DNA of 64,000 nt. Source: an uncultured Treponema sp. GTDB taxonomy: Bacteria; Spirochaetota; Spirochaetia; Treponematales; Treponemataceae. The DNA is taken from NCBI GenBank assembly GCA_934718065.1, contig CAKUZR010000006.1:62001-126000 (forward strand), in the 5' to 3' direction. The position numbers were made by a program, and so were the translations under genes. The first letter of the stretch is position 1. Each line of letters begins with the position of its first letter. The notes beneath the pieces are model-generated. The model had not been told where the DNA came from. It saw only the letters and a program-made list of their open reading frames with translations, and made no database searches. Shown here one piece after another: positions 1 through 8,541 of this stretch.

Positions 1-2
1 AA

Positions 3-254
3 GGAATAAATGTGGCGGTCTGCGCGCTGATTACGGATGCGACGCTTAATTTTTCAAAAAAAACTTCAAAAGGCGCGGTCAATATTCTGCTGATGTTTAT
101 TTCGTTCGCGCTGATTTTCTTCTTCAATGTGAAATCTTACATAATAATTCTTGGCGCGGCGGCGATTGCGGTTGCTGTTTACTTCCTGAAGAAAAAGTTT
201 AGCAAGAATGACGATAAAAAATCTTTGAAAAACGAGGCGGATTCAGATGACTAG
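3..254 (+). CDS. Chromate transporter (CHR family), first half-size subunit, 5' truncated by window edge
   Basis: The reading frame is open to the left edge, so only about 83 C-terminal residues are visible. They hold two hydrophobic segments (around ILLMFISFALIFFF and YIIILGAAAIAVAVYFL) followed by a short charged Lys/Asp/Glu tail. The family call comes mainly from the next gene, a clear CHR-domain half protein; short CHR proteins are normally encoded as adjacent pairs that together form one inner-membrane anion transporter. The two genes overlap by 8 nt, indicating one operon and translational coupling. A GTG at 12 lies in frame but is probably internal. Substrate specificity (chromate or sulfate) is not determinable. 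Confidence 0.65.
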   Translation, partial: GINVAVCALITDATLNFSKKTSKGAVNILLMFISFALIFFFNVKSYIIILGAAAIAVAVYFLKKKFSKNDDKKSLKNEADSDD

Positions 255-831
255 CGATGTTAGCCTTTTGTGGCTTTTTTGTATCTTTTTTTATATCGGA
301 CTTTTTACGATTGGCGGCGGACTTGTTGCAATAACCTTGATGCAGCAGACGATTGTTGACCGGGGGCTTATTTCTGTTGAGCAGTTTTACAATATGATTG
401 CTATTTCGGAAAGCACGCCAGGACCAATCGGTGTAAATATGGCGACTTTTCTTGGATATAAATTCTACGGAATTCCGGGGGCGATTGTAACTTCGCTTGG
501 GCAGGTTCTTCCTTCTCTGATTACGATTTTGATTATCGCCCGCATAATTATAAAATTCCGGGAAAACCAATGCCTTCAGCACGTTTTTTCATTTTTGCGG
601 CCTGCCGCCACGGGAATGATTTTTGTAATCGCGGTGAATATGTGCCTGAACATTCTTGTGAACGTTCCGGAAGACTACAAAGTTCTGCTTTCAACTGAGG
701 GCTGGAAAGGACTTTTTAACTGGATGAATCTTTCCGCATATTTTGTGTTCCTTTGGCTGCGGAAAAGGTTTAATCTTCATCCGTTTTTTGTGGTCTGCAT
801 AGGCGCGATTTTTGGAATTGTGTTTTTTTAA
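247..831 (+). CDS. Chromate transporter (CHR family), second half-size subunit
   Basis: This 194-residue multi-pass membrane protein has the CHR-family signature near the N-terminus: a glycine run GGGLVAI, then an acidic/Pro-Gly motif ([18 protein letters not shown]). About five to six hydrophobic segments follow. Its length is that of a half-size CHR protein that works as a heterodimer with the product of the gene just upstream. GAGGCGG six bases before the ATG is a good ribosome-binding site lying inside the upstream gene. The family exports chromate by proton antiport in characterised members; in a gut-type spirochaete the physiological anion is uncertain. Transcription probably comes from upstream of the window. 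Confidence 0.85.
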   Translation: MTSDVSLLWLFCIFFYIGLFTIGGGLVAITLMQQTIVDRGLISVEQFYNMIAISESTPGPIGVNMATFLGYKFYGIPGAIVTSLGQVLPSLITILIIARIIIKFRENQCLQHVFSFLRPAATGMIFVIAVNMCLNILVNVPEDYKVLLSTEGWKGLFNWMNLSAYFVFLWLRKRFNLHPFFVVCIGAIFGIVFF

Positions 832-837
832 AAAATC

Positions 838-848
838 TGTGCTATAAT
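838..848 (+). promoter_or_regulatory. Extended -10 promoter of deoD, leaderless arrangement
   Basis: TGTGCTATAAT, a textbook extended -10 (TGn plus TATAAT at 843-848), ends 6 nt before the deoD ATG at 855. Transcription would start at or next to the start codon, and no Shine-Dalgarno sequence is present. No strong -35 is seen at 17 bp, as is allowed with an extended -10. Confidence 0.6.
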
Positions 849-854
849 AGAAGC

Positions 855-1559
855 ATGAGTACACATATTAATGCGCCGGAAGGTGCGATTGCAGACAAAG
901 TTCTTCTTCCTGGAGATCCGCTCCGGGCGAAATTTATTGCGGAAAATTTTCTTGAGAATCCGGAATGTTACAACGAAGTCCGGGGAATGTACGGATTCAC
1001 AGGAACTTACAAAGGCGTAAGGGTTTCTGTTCAGGGAACTGGAATGGGGCAGCCGTCGCTTTCAATTTATGTGAACGAGCTTTTCCGCTTTTACGGCGTT
1101 CAGAAAGCAATCCGCGTGGGAACAATCGGTTCTGTTCAGGATGACGTGAACTTGAAGGATACTGTTATTGCGAACGCGGCTTTTTCTGATTCGTATCTTT
1201 TGAACCAGCGTTTCGGCGGGCTTCATTATGCGCCGACTTCGGATTTCGGGCTTCTTTTCAACGCGTATAACAAGGCGAAGGAGCTTGGAATCAAAGTGAA
1301 GGTCGGTCCGGTTGTTTCAAGCGACCGTTTTTATGACGACAACCAGAACTGGAAGCTTTGGCAGAAATATGGAGCAGTCGGAATTGAAATGGAATCCGCT
1401 GAGCTTTTTACTTTGGCGGCGGAATTCAAAAGAAAAGCGCTTTCAATTTTCACGGTGAGCGACCATATTGTAAAAGGCGGCCAGACAACCGCGGAAGAGC
1501 GCGAAAAAACATTTAAAGATATGATGATACTTGCACTTGAAACGATAATTGTGGAATAA
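855..1559 (+). CDS. deoD: Purine nucleoside phosphorylase, DeoD type
   Basis: The 234-residue length matches the hexameric E. coli-type enzyme that phosphorolyses (deoxy)purine nucleosides to free base and (deoxy)ribose-1-phosphate in purine salvage. Visible family features are the N-terminal [20 protein letters not shown] block, [11 protein letters not shown] (phosphate binding), RVGTIGS, the EMESAELF substrate-binding block, and the C-terminal TVSDH motif containing the catalytic aspartate. The gene starts 23 nt after the chromate-transporter stop but has its own extended -10 box directly before the ATG and no ribosome-binding site, so it is probably an independent leaderless transcript. 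The following gene (GGAGAAG ribosome-binding site) may be cotranscribed. Confidence 0.95.
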   Translation: MSTHINAPEGAIADKVLLPGDPLRAKFIAENFLENPECYNEVRGMYGFTGTYKGVRVSVQGTGMGQPSLSIYVNELFRFYGVQKAIRVGTIGSVQDDVNLKDTVIANAAFSDSYLLNQRFGGLHYAPTSDFGLLFNAYNKAKELGIKVKVGPVVSSDRFYDDNQNWKLWQKYGAVGIEMESAELFTLAAEFKRKALSIFTVSDHIVKGGQTTAEEREKTFKDMMILALETIIVE

Positions 1560-1598
1560 TGTAAAAATTACAAAAATACTTCAATGGAGAAGAATGTT

Positions 1599-2507
1599 AT
1601 GAAACCTACACTTTTGGTTCTTGCCGCAGGAATGGGCAGCCGTTACGGCGGAGTAAAACAGATTGACGCAGTTGGCAGGAATGGTGAATGTCTTCTTGAT
1701 TTTGCGACATTTGATGCAAAAAAAGCTGGTTTTGGCAAAGTAGTTTATATAATCAGAAAAGATATTGAAAAGGATTTCCGGGAGCGGCTTTTTGACCGGA
1801 TTTCTAAGAATATGGATGCGGAATATGTTTTCCAGTCACATGAAAGCCTTTTGACGGCGGAGCAGATTGAGCGTTCTGCAAAGCGTACAAAGCCTTGGGG
1901 AACTGCCCATGCGATTTTGTGCGCGGAAAAAGCGGTTCACGAGCCGTTTGCCGTAATAAATTCTGATGATTATTATGGCAGGAGCGCCTTTGAAACTTTG
2001 GGGAAGCATCTTTCTTCTATAAATAACGATTCAACAGAGCATGCGATGGTCGGCTATGTCCTGGAAAAAACAATGAGCCGCAATGGTTCTGTCAGCAGAG
2101 GCGTTTGCACTGTGAAGGACGGAAATCTTGTTTCAATTGTTGAAAACCTGAAAATTTATTTTGAGGACGGAAAAGTTGTCTCAGATTTTGGCGACAAAAA
2201 ACAGGTTCTTACAGGAAAAGAAACGGTCAGCATGAATCTTTTTGGGTTCAGCCCGAAGGCTTTCGAGGAATTCAATATCTATTGGGAAAATTTCATAAAG
2301 AACAATGTTGAGGCGGAAAAAGCCGAGGCGTTGCTGCCGGTTGTTGCCAGCGATATTATAAAAGACGGAAAAGGTTCTGTAAAAGTTTATACTTCCGAGG
2401 AAAACTGGTTCGGAATGACTTATCCGGAAGACCGCGAAAATGTCAAGAATGAAATTGCAAAAAAAATCGCTGAGGGTTATTATCCGGAAATTTTGTGGGA
2501 AAAATAA
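1599..2507 (+). CDS. Nucleotidyltransferase (sugar-phosphate nucleotidylyltransferase-like)
   Basis: The 302-residue protein begins LLVLAAGMGSRYGG, the LxAAGxGxR nucleotide-binding loop of NTP:sugar-phosphate nucleotidylyltransferases. Conserved-looking elements downstream are KPWGTAHA (base recognition) and VINSDDYYG, where the aspartate normally binds the metal. These enzymes make NDP-sugars from a sugar phosphate and NTP in the cytoplasm; the sugar cannot be assigned. An ATG at 1584 is in frame, but GGAGAAG at 1586-1592 sits six bases before the ATG at 1599, which places the start there. The gene is followed after 3 nt by the FAD-synthetase-like gene, suggesting cotranscription without an obvious pathway link. 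Confidence 0.8.
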   Translation: MKPTLLVLAAGMGSRYGGVKQIDAVGRNGECLLDFATFDAKKAGFGKVVYIIRKDIEKDFRERLFDRISKNMDAEYVFQSHESLLTAEQIERSAKRTKPWGTAHAILCAEKAVHEPFAVINSDDYYGRSAFETLGKHLSSINNDSTEHAMVGYVLEKTMSRNGSVSRGVCTVKDGNLVSIVENLKIYFEDGKVVSDFGDKKQVLTGKETVSMNLFGFSPKAFEEFNIYWENFIKNNVEAEKAEALLPVVASDIIKDGKGSVKVYTSEENWFGMTYPEDRENVKNEIAKKIAEGYYPEILWEK

Positions 2508-2510
2508 TTC

Positions 2511-3086
2511 TTGAAAATCATAACTTGGCCAGATTTGCTTAAAGAGGAAAATCAAAGTTATTTTGAAAAAGGCTCTGCGGTTTCTGTCGGTTCGTTTGAC
2601 GGACCTCACCGCGGACATTTTGCGATTTTCAGGCAGGTTTTGTCTTTTGCGGAAAAAAACGGAATTTTGAGCGGCCTTGTAACTTTTGAAAAACCGCTTT
2701 CTTCTATAAAAGAAGGCTCTGGCTACAAGGGCGATATTTCAACGCTTCAGGAGCGTCTTGAAATTTTTGAGAAGCTCGGATTCGATTTTGTCCTTGTGAT
2801 TCATTTTGATGAAAAAATCAGGCAGATTGAAGGAAAAGATTTTTTTTCTATTTTAAAAGAAAAGCTGAGCTTGAAGTTCATTGCGGAAGGCGAGGATTTT
2901 CATTGCGGGCACAACGGTTCGTTCGCAAAGCCGCAGATTCAGTCGTTCTGCGCGGAAAATAAAATTTCATCCATGTTTGTTCCTCTTGTAAAGGAGAATG
3001 GAAAACGCATAAGCTCAACGCTGATAAGAAATCTTATTTCTGAAAAAAATCTGGCCGAGGCGAATGATTTGCTTGGAAAAAACTGA
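2511..3086 (+). CDS. ribF: FAD synthetase (RibF N-terminal domain only)
   Basis: At 191 residues this corresponds only to the adenylyltransferase (FAD synthetase) half of bifunctional RibF, which is usually about 300 residues. The start of the domain shows SVGSFDGPHRGHFAIF, matching the F-D-G-x-H-x-G-H nucleotidyltransferase motif, and RISSTLIRNLI near the C-terminus matches the conserved RISSTxIR motif that closes the domain. The stop codon falls just after LLGK, where the riboflavin-kinase domain would begin, and nothing resembling that domain lies in the 168 nt before rpsO. It should convert FMN and ATP to FAD; phosphorylation of riboflavin must be supplied elsewhere. The start codon is TTG, 3 nt after the upstream stop. 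Confidence 0.82.
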   Translation: MKIITWPDLLKEENQSYFEKGSAVSVGSFDGPHRGHFAIFRQVLSFAEKNGILSGLVTFEKPLSSIKEGSGYKGDISTLQERLEIFEKLGFDFVLVIHFDEKIRQIEGKDFFSILKEKLSLKFIAEGEDFHCGHNGSFAKPQIQSFCAENKISSMFVPLVKENGKRISSTLIRNLISEKNLAEANDLLGKN

Positions 3087-3114
3087 AGCCGGCGGTTTTT
3101 GAATTATTTTGAAC

Positions 3115-3143
3115 TTGATTATTTTATCTTGTTTCAATAAACT
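3115..3143 (+). promoter_or_regulatory. Candidate promoter of rpsO(-pnp)
   Basis: TTGATT at 3115-3120 and TAAACT at 3138-3143 are separated by 17 bp. The predicted transcript would have a leader of about 105 nt before rpsO, long enough for S15-type autoregulation, although I cannot identify the binding structure. Confidence 0.45.
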
Positions 3144-3254
3144 TTTAACTGTCTGTTTTTACGGAATTTTTGTGATTGATTTCCCTCAACCCGGAGATTG
3201 ACCGGCATAGATTCCGCTTATTCAGATAAAAAATTATTTTAAGGGGTTCCAACA

Positions 3255-3524
3255 ATGGCACTTGCTAAAGAAACAACAAAAGCAGTCGTAACAAAATACG
3301 GTGCAAAAGAAGGCGACACAGGAAACGTAAAAGTTCAGATTGCTCTTCTTACTGAAAGAACAAAGCAGCTTACAGAACATGTAAAAAGATTTCCGAAAGA
3401 TGCTGGAGCAAAACGAGCTCTTCTTAAGGTTGTTGGTCAGCGTCGCAAGATGTTGAGATACTTTGAGCGCACAAATCTTGAAGGTTACCGTGCATTCATC
3501 AAGGAACTTGGACTTCGCAAGTAG
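3255..3524 (+). CDS. rpsO: 30S ribosomal protein S15
   Basis: The 89-residue length is exactly that of bacterial S15, a primary 16S rRNA-binding protein of the small-subunit platform. Family features include the QIALLTERTKQLTEHVKRFPKD helix-loop region, the LLKVVGQRRKMLRYF segment and the C-terminal YRAFIKELGLRK. AAGGGG nine bases before the ATG is a strong ribosome-binding site. The rpsO-pnp order is widely conserved in bacteria. A rho-independent terminator directly after the gene suggests that pnp is expressed partly by read-through or from its own promoter. Confidence 0.98.
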   Translation: MALAKETTKAVVTKYGAKEGDTGNVKVQIALLTERTKQLTEHVKRFPKDAGAKRALLKVVGQRRKMLRYFERTNLEGYRAFIKELGLRK

Positions 3525-3542
3525 TTCTTGTTTGTTGACAAA

Positions 3543-3580
3543 GGCCTGTTGCCATTCACCGTGGTGGCGCAGGCTTTTTT
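3543..3580 (+). terminator. Rho-independent terminator after rpsO
   Basis: A GCCTG..GCCA / TGGC..AGGC stem with a small loop is followed by TTTTTT. It lies 18 nt after the rpsO stop and before pnp, so it probably attenuates read-through into pnp. Confidence 0.8.
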
Positions 3581-3734
3581 GTGCATAACGCGGTGCATCG
3601 CTTCTGGCGGAAGTTCGTGGACTGCACTGATGTTCACAGGTGTGTATATGTTCAATGTGCATAGCTGTGATCATCTGTGCTATCTGAAACCTTTTGCGAT
3701 GTAAAAGAAAGAATAAGACATAAGGAAAGGAAAA
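3581..3734 (+). other. rpsO-pnp intergenic leader, structure-rich, no gene seen
   Basis: About 150 nt between the rpsO terminator and pnp hold no convincing ORF or tRNA. Several GTGCAT/GTGCTAT-type short inverted segments occur, including ATAGC and GCTAT arms near 3661-3683. In other bacteria this interval carries the RNase III-processed pnp leader or a small RNA; here that is inference only. AAGGAAAGG just before the pnp ATG is its ribosome-binding site. Confidence 0.3.
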
Positions 3735-5840
3735 ATGTCAGAAGTAACAAGAGTGACTTACAAACTCGGAGATGCTGATTTAATCATTGAATCAGGAAAA
3801 ATTGGAAAACAGGCTAATGGCTGCGTTTATGCTCAGTGGGGCGGCGCTGCAATTATTGCGACAATCTGTGCTTCAAGCGCAGTAACAGAAGGTCAGGATT
3901 TTGTTCCTGTAACTGTTGAATATAATGAAAAATTTTATGCCGCTGGAAAAATTCCTGGCGGATTTGTAAAGCGTGAAGGCCGCCCGAAGGACAAGGAAAT
4001 TCTCGTAAGCCGTCTTATCGACCGTCCTATGCGCCCGCTTTTTGAGCCTTCTTTTGGCCACGAGCTTCAGATTGTGCCTACATGCGTTTCTTGCGACGGC
4101 GTTCATACTCAGGATATTCTTGCTGTAATTGCGGCTTCTGCTGCGACTTGTATTTCAGATATTCCGTTCCATGGACCGGTTGCCGCTTGCCGCGTTGGTT
4201 TCTTGAACGGAAAATATGTTATAAACCCGACTTTCAAGGAAATTGAAGAAGCCGACATGGAAATTGTTGTTGCCGGAACAAAAGACGGTTTTACAATGGT
4301 TGAAGGCGGCGCGAAAGAAGTTTCTGAGGAAGTTATGCTCGGCGCTCTTGCTGAGGCGGAAAAATTCATCAAGGAAATGTGCAAGCTCCAGGAAGAACTT
4401 GTTGCAAAATGCGGAAAGGAAAAACTTCCGTTGAATCCTCTTGATGTAACTCTTGCAAATGCAGAGGCAATTGAAGCTGAAGCCACACCGCTTCTTAAAA
4501 AGGCTTGTTTTCAGGACGGAAAAATGAACCGCGGAAAGGCGATTGCCAAGGTTATTCAGGAAGTTGGCGCAAATCATGCGGAACAGCTTGAAGATCCTGT
4601 TCAGGCAAAGCTTTATGCAAACTTGATGGATGAAATTCAGTACAAGCTGCTTAGAAAATCAATTCTTGATGACGGCGTTCGTATTGACGGCCGAAAAACT
4701 GATGAAATTCGTCCTATTACCTGCGAGGTGAATGTTCTTCCGACTCCGCACGGATCTGCGCTGTTTACACGCGGTGAAACTCAGTCTTTGGCGGTCTGCA
4801 CGCTTGGAACTGCAATGGACGAGCAGTCTTACGACGATATTGACGGAAACCGCTCTGAGCATTTTATTCTTCATTATAATTTCCCGCCGTATTCTGTTGG
4901 TGAAACTGGAAAACTTACAACTGGACGCCGTGAAATCGGTCACGGAAATCTTGCGCGCCGCTCTTTGGCTGCGATGGTTCCAAGCCGCGAGGAATTCCCT
5001 TACACAATCCGCGTTGTTTCTGAAATTATGGAATCAAACGGCTCTTCTTCACAGGCTTCTACTTGCGGCGGCTGTCTTGCAATGCTTGCGGCTGGCGTTC
5101 CTATGAAAAAAATGGTTGCTGGAATTGCAATGGGTCTTATAACTGAGCCGGAAGGAGATAATCCGTATGGCCGCTACAAGATTCTTTCTGATATTCTTGG
5201 CGAGGAAGATCACCTTGGTGATATGGACTTCAAGGTTGCCGGAACAAAAGACGGAATCACTGGATTCCAGATGGATATTAAAATTGCCGGTGTAACAACT
5301 GAAATTATGAAGAACGCTTTGGAGCAGGCTCGTCTTGGCAGGCTTCATATTCTTTCAATAATGGAAAAAACAATTGATAAGCCGGCTCCGCTTTGTCCGC
5401 GTGCGCCTCAGATTATCACAATGAAAATTCCTGTAGACAAGATTGGCGCTTTGATTGGACCTGGCGGAAAAAATGTAAAGGCTCTTTGCTCTCAGTATGA
5501 TGTTACAATCAACACTGATGATGACGGAACTGTTACAATCTACGGAAAGAACGGCGAGTCAGCTGAAAAGGCTAAAAAGGCTGTAAAAGGAATTACGGAA
5601 GATCCGGAAGTTGGCGCAATTTATCAGGGAACTGTAAAGCGAATTATGGATTTCGGCGCTTTCGTTGAAATTCTTCCTGGAAAAGAAGGGCTTTGCCATA
5701 TTTCAAAGCTTTCTAAGCAGCGTGTTGAAAAGGTTAGCGATGTTCTGAAGGAAGGCCAGGTTATTCCTGTTAAGCTTCTGGAAGTTGACAAAATGGGTCG
5801 CTTGAATCTTTCTTACATTGATGCGATTGAAACAAAATAA
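3735..5840 (+). CDS. pnp: Polyribonucleotide nucleotidyltransferase (PNPase)
   Basis: The 701-residue protein has the full PNPase layout: two RNase PH-type domains separated by a helical region, a KH domain with IGALIGPGGKNVKAL near residue 575, and a C-terminal S1 domain (GTVKRIMDFGAFVEI..GKEGLCHISKLS). The first PH domain carries GGFVKREGRPKDKEIL and SRLIDRPMRPLF; the second carries RREIGHGNLARR and GSSSQASTCGG, the family's phosphate and RNA contacts. It degrades RNA 3'-5' phosphorolytically, and in reverse adds tails. It starts after a strong ribosome-binding site and ends in a terminator. Position after rpsO is the common bacterial arrangement. Confidence 0.98.
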   Translation: MSEVTRVTYKLGDADLIIESGKIGKQANGCVYAQWGGAAIIATICASSAVTEGQDFVPVTVEYNEKFYAAGKIPGGFVKREGRPKDKEILVSRLIDRPMRPLFEPSFGHELQIVPTCVSCDGVHTQDILAVIAASAATCISDIPFHGPVAACRVGFLNGKYVINPTFKEIEEADMEIVVAGTKDGFTMVEGGAKEVSEEVMLGALAEAEKFIKEMCKLQEELVAKCGKEKLPLNPLDVTLANAEAIEAEATPLLKKACFQDGKMNRGKAIAKVIQEVGANHAEQLEDPVQAKLYANLMDEIQYKLLRKSILDDGVRIDGRKTDEIRPITCEVNVLPTPHGSALFTRGETQSLAVCTLGTAMDEQSYDDIDGNRSEHFILHYNFPPYSVGETGKLTTGRREIGHGNLARRSLAAMVPSREEFPYTIRVVSEIMESNGSSSQASTCGGCLAMLAAGVPMKKMVAGIAMGLITEPEGDNPYGRYKILSDILGEEDHLGDMDFKVAGTKDGITGFQMDIKIAGVTTEIMKNALEQARLGRLHILSIMEKTIDKPAPLCPRAPQIITMKIPVDKIGALIGPGGKNVKALCSQYDVTINTDDDGTVTIYGKNGESAEKAKKAVKGITEDPEVGAIYQGTVKRIMDFGAFVEILPGKEGLCHISKLSKQRVEKVSDVLKEGQVIPVKLLEVDKMGRLNLSYIDAIETK

Positions 5841-5870
5841 TTCAGGCCGGAATTTTTAGGCTTGGCAAAA

Positions 5871-5903
5871 GGCGTGCGTTTTTTGACGCGCGTCTTTTTT
5901 TTT
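5871..5903 (+). terminator. Rho-independent terminator after pnp
   Basis: GGCGTGCG pairs with CGCGCGTC (8 bp including two G-U pairs) around a short T-rich loop, followed by a run of nine or more T residues. It closes the rpsO-pnp unit. Confidence 0.7.
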
Positions 5904-5950
5904 ATTCTTATTTAGGTTAAACTTTCATAGATTTTCTTTTTGGGGGAAAA

Positions 5951-6655
5951 ATGGACGCGGCCTTGTATTTGATTCCGGTTACTTTAGGCGACACTGAATA
6001 TTCTAAAGTTCTTCCGGCGTATAATATTGAAATCATCAGGCAGATAAAGCATTTTGTTGTTGAAAATATAAAATCGGCGAAAAGATTTCTTGCGAAAATT
6101 GAAAACAGCCACGTTGACGACGGTGATTTTGTTGAGCTCAGCGAGCATACTGATTCAAAAAGCATTTTGCATTATCTTGATCCGCTTGAAAAAGGCGAGC
6201 CGGTTGGCGTTATCAGCGAGGCTGGATGTCCGGCGGTTGCAGATCCTGGTGCGGACATTGTGGCTCTGGCGCAGTCAAAAGGCCTGAAAGTTGTGCCGCT
6301 GGTCGGACCGAATTCAATAATAATGGCGGTTATGGGAAGCGGATTCAGCGGGCAAAGCTTTGCCTTCAACGGTTATCTTCCGGTGAAGCCTAACGAGCGG
6401 CTGAGCAGGCTTAAGTTTTTTGAGAGCCGCGCATACAAGGAAAGCCAGACTCAGCTTTTTATAGAAACGCCATACAGAAATTCCCAGCTTTTTGAGTCGA
6501 TTTTAAAGTCGTGCCGCCCGGAAACAAAACTCTGCATTGCGGCGGGAATCACAACGGACTTGGAATTTATAAAGACAAAAACGGTTGCACAGTGGAAAAA
6601 AGCCGGATTTCCGGAAATGAAAAAAGTTCCTGCGATTTTTGCAATCTACAAGTAG
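5951..6655 (+). CDS. SAM-dependent tetrapyrrole-methylase-fold protein (RsmI-like)
   Basis: The 234-residue protein starts LYLIPVTLGDTEYSKVLP, contains GVISEAGCPAVADPGADIV (the conserved loop of RsmI/YraL methylases), PLVGPNSIIMAVMGSGF and IETPYRNSQLFE. These mark the class III methyltransferase fold used by RsmI, which 2'-O-methylates C1402 of 16S rRNA. It is somewhat shorter than E. coli RsmI (about 286) and diverged at the N-terminus, resembling the short uncharacterised form seen in several phyla, so the exact target is uncertain. GGGGGA five bases before the ATG is a good ribosome-binding site. It appears to be cotranscribed with the exonuclease gene downstream. Confidence 0.8.
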   Translation: MDAALYLIPVTLGDTEYSKVLPAYNIEIIRQIKHFVVENIKSAKRFLAKIENSHVDDGDFVELSEHTDSKSILHYLDPLEKGEPVGVISEAGCPAVADPGADIVALAQSKGLKVVPLVGPNSIIMAVMGSGFSGQSFAFNGYLPVKPNERLSRLKFFESRAYKESQTQLFIETPYRNSQLFESILKSCRPETKLCIAAGITTDLEFIKTKTVAQWKKAGFPEMKKVPAIFAIYK

Positions 6656-6698
6656 GCTTTCCCGGGAAAATATAAAATTCATTTTGGTGGAGAAAATT

Positions 6699-7622
6699 AT
6701 GGATAAAACTTATCTTTTTTTTGATATTGAATGTGCGAACTGCTTCGGCGGCATTGGAAAAATGTGCTCGTTCGGATATGTTCTTGTGAACCAGGACTGG
6801 ACAATTCTTGACGAGGATGATGTCGTTATGAATCCGGAAACTGAATTCGACTGGTACTTGTTTGATTCAAAGCATGGCTGCAAACTTGCGTATTCAAAGG
6901 ATTATTTCAGGGCGCAGCATAATTTTGAAAGTTTTCACAGCGGAATAAAAAAGCTGATGGAAGCGAGCGGCCGCAAAATTCTTGGATTTTCTGTGAAAAA
7001 CGACATGGGCTTTCTTCAGAGCGCGTGCGAACGCTACAATTTGCCTTCAATAAACTACGCTGCTTATGATATTGCAAAAATAATTGACAGCGCGAACAAC
7101 GTGAAGAACGGAAAAGGCCTTGAGGAATGGTGCAGAATTTACAAAGTTTCATGTGAAAATCTTGTTTCACACAAATCCAGCGACGATGCGAAAATGACAA
7201 TGCTTCTTTTGAAGGCTTTCTGCGAGCAGAACAACGAAACAATTGACTCTCTGATTGAAAAAAACAAGGGAATCAAGCTGAGCCTTGAAAAATTTCTTGA
7301 GCAGCGCGAAATCAGCCGCCACAACAAGGAAATAGCTGAAAAAATTTCCGCGCTTTACGGAAAAAAAGCAAAGGCGTTTTTAAGCCAGCGGCTCAGCGGA
7401 AATTTCACCTTTGGATTTAAAATAAAAAATGATGCTGATTTCAGCCTGAAAATTGCGGAGTTGATTTACAAGCACGGCGGAATTCTTCAGAAAAGCCTGA
7501 AATCGAACGGAACTGTTGTTGTTGAGGACGAGTGCGCTCCTGAAATCATTGAAAACATTCACAGCCGGAATCTGAAGACTATGAAAATTTCCGAGATTTT
7601 AGAAATTACACGAATGGAATAA
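6699..7622 (+). CDS. DEDDh 3'-5' exonuclease (DnaQ-like) with C-terminal BRCT-like domain
   Basis: The 307-residue protein shows the exonuclease motifs in order: FFDIEC (D9, E11), GFSVKNDMGF (D102) and HKSSDDA (H158, D163), i.e. DEDDh. This is the fold of the DNA polymerase III epsilon proofreading subunit and of RNase T/oligoribonuclease relatives. Residues from about 235 to 305 (FTFGFKI..LIYKHGGIL..GTVVVEDE) resemble a BRCT domain, a combination found in some DnaQ-like repair exonucleases; this part is inferred from pattern only. The reading frame is open from 6639, but GGTGGAG eight bases before the ATG at 6699 fixes the start. Substrate (DNA or RNA) is unknown. Confidence 0.75.
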   Translation: MDKTYLFFDIECANCFGGIGKMCSFGYVLVNQDWTILDEDDVVMNPETEFDWYLFDSKHGCKLAYSKDYFRAQHNFESFHSGIKKLMEASGRKILGFSVKNDMGFLQSACERYNLPSINYAAYDIAKIIDSANNVKNGKGLEEWCRIYKVSCENLVSHKSSDDAKMTMLLLKAFCEQNNETIDSLIEKNKGIKLSLEKFLEQREISRHNKEIAEKISALYGKKAKAFLSQRLSGNFTFGFKIKNDADFSLKIAELIYKHGGILQKSLKSNGTVVVEDECAPEIIENIHSRNLKTMKISEILEITRME

Positions 7623-7690
7623 AATCATAAAAAACTGTAAAATTATTTTGCTTTGCGGCAACTGATTTTTTCCGGCTTGCATTGTTTACT

Positions 7691-7719
7691 TTGCAGATTT
7701 GCTGTAAATTCAGTATATT
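7691..7719 (+). promoter_or_regulatory. Promoter of the suf operon
   Basis: TTGCAG at 7691-7696 and TATATT at 7714-7719 are separated by exactly 17 bp. The predicted leader before sufC is about 30 nt. No IscR- or SufR-like operator is evident and no such regulator gene adjoins the operon. Confidence 0.65.
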
Positions 7720-7755
7720 AAAAATGAAATTATCGACTTCCTGTTAGAGGCTGCT

Positions 7756-8493
7756 ATGATATTGCTTGATGTACAAAATATTTCAGTCAGTGTTGACGAA
7801 AAAACTGTTCTTAGGAATTTGAATCTTAAGATTGGCGAAGGTGAAACTCATGTATTGATGGGACCGAACGGAGCTGGAAAATCAACTCTTGGAAATGCTC
7901 TGATGGGAAATCCTGTCTACAGGCTTGACGGCGGAAAAATAATTTTTGAAGGCCAGGATTTGACCGCAGAATCCACAGACAAGCGCGCCAAGGCTGGAAT
8001 GTTTCTTTCTTTTCAGAATCCGCTTGAAGTTCCGGGAATTTCTCTTGAATCGTTCATCCGTTCAAGCATTCAGCAGCGGACTGGCGAGCGCGTGAAGCTT
8101 TTTCAGTTCCAGAAGGAGCTTCAGAAAAATATGCAGCTTCTGAACATGGATGAAAGCTATGCGAAACGCGATCTGAACGTTGGATTTTCCGGCGGCGAGC
8201 GCAAAAAAAGCGAAATTCTCCAGCTTCTTATGCTGAAGCCTAAATTTGCAATTCTTGATGAAACTGATTCCGGTCTTGATGTTGATGCGGTGCGCACGGT
8301 TTCAAAAGGCGTTGAAGAATATCAGAAAAACCAGAACGGCGGACTTTTGATAATCACCCATTCAACCCGGATTCTGGAAAGCCTGCACGTTGACTACACT
8401 CATGTTCTTGTGAAAGGCCAAATTGTGAAAACCGGTGACGGCTCGCTTGTTGAGGAAATAAACGAAAAAGGTTTTGACCAGTTTCTGAAATAA
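7756..8493 (+). CDS. sufC: Fe-S cluster assembly ATPase SufC
   Basis: The 245-residue ABC-type ATPase has Walker A GPNGAGKS at residues 36-43, an FSGGERKKSEILQ signature, and Walker B with FAILDETDSGLDVDAVRTV, the DETDSGLD block typical of SufC. It is a cytoplasmic ABC protein without membrane partner that drives the SufBCD scaffold. AGAGG is placed five bases before the ATG. It is first in a five-gene operon (C-B-D-S-U), the order seen in Gram-positive-type SUF systems. Confidence 0.97.
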   Translation: MILLDVQNISVSVDEKTVLRNLNLKIGEGETHVLMGPNGAGKSTLGNALMGNPVYRLDGGKIIFEGQDLTAESTDKRAKAGMFLSFQNPLEVPGISLESFIRSSIQQRTGERVKLFQFQKELQKNMQLLNMDESYAKRDLNVGFSGGERKKSEILQLLMLKPKFAILDETDSGLDVDAVRTVSKGVEEYQKNQNGGLLIITHSTRILESLHVDYTHVLVKGQIVKTGDGSLVEEINEKGFDQFLK

Positions 8494-8541
8494 CGGAAAG
8501 TTTTGAAAAATCTGTGAATCTGTGTCAGGAAAGGAATTAAA

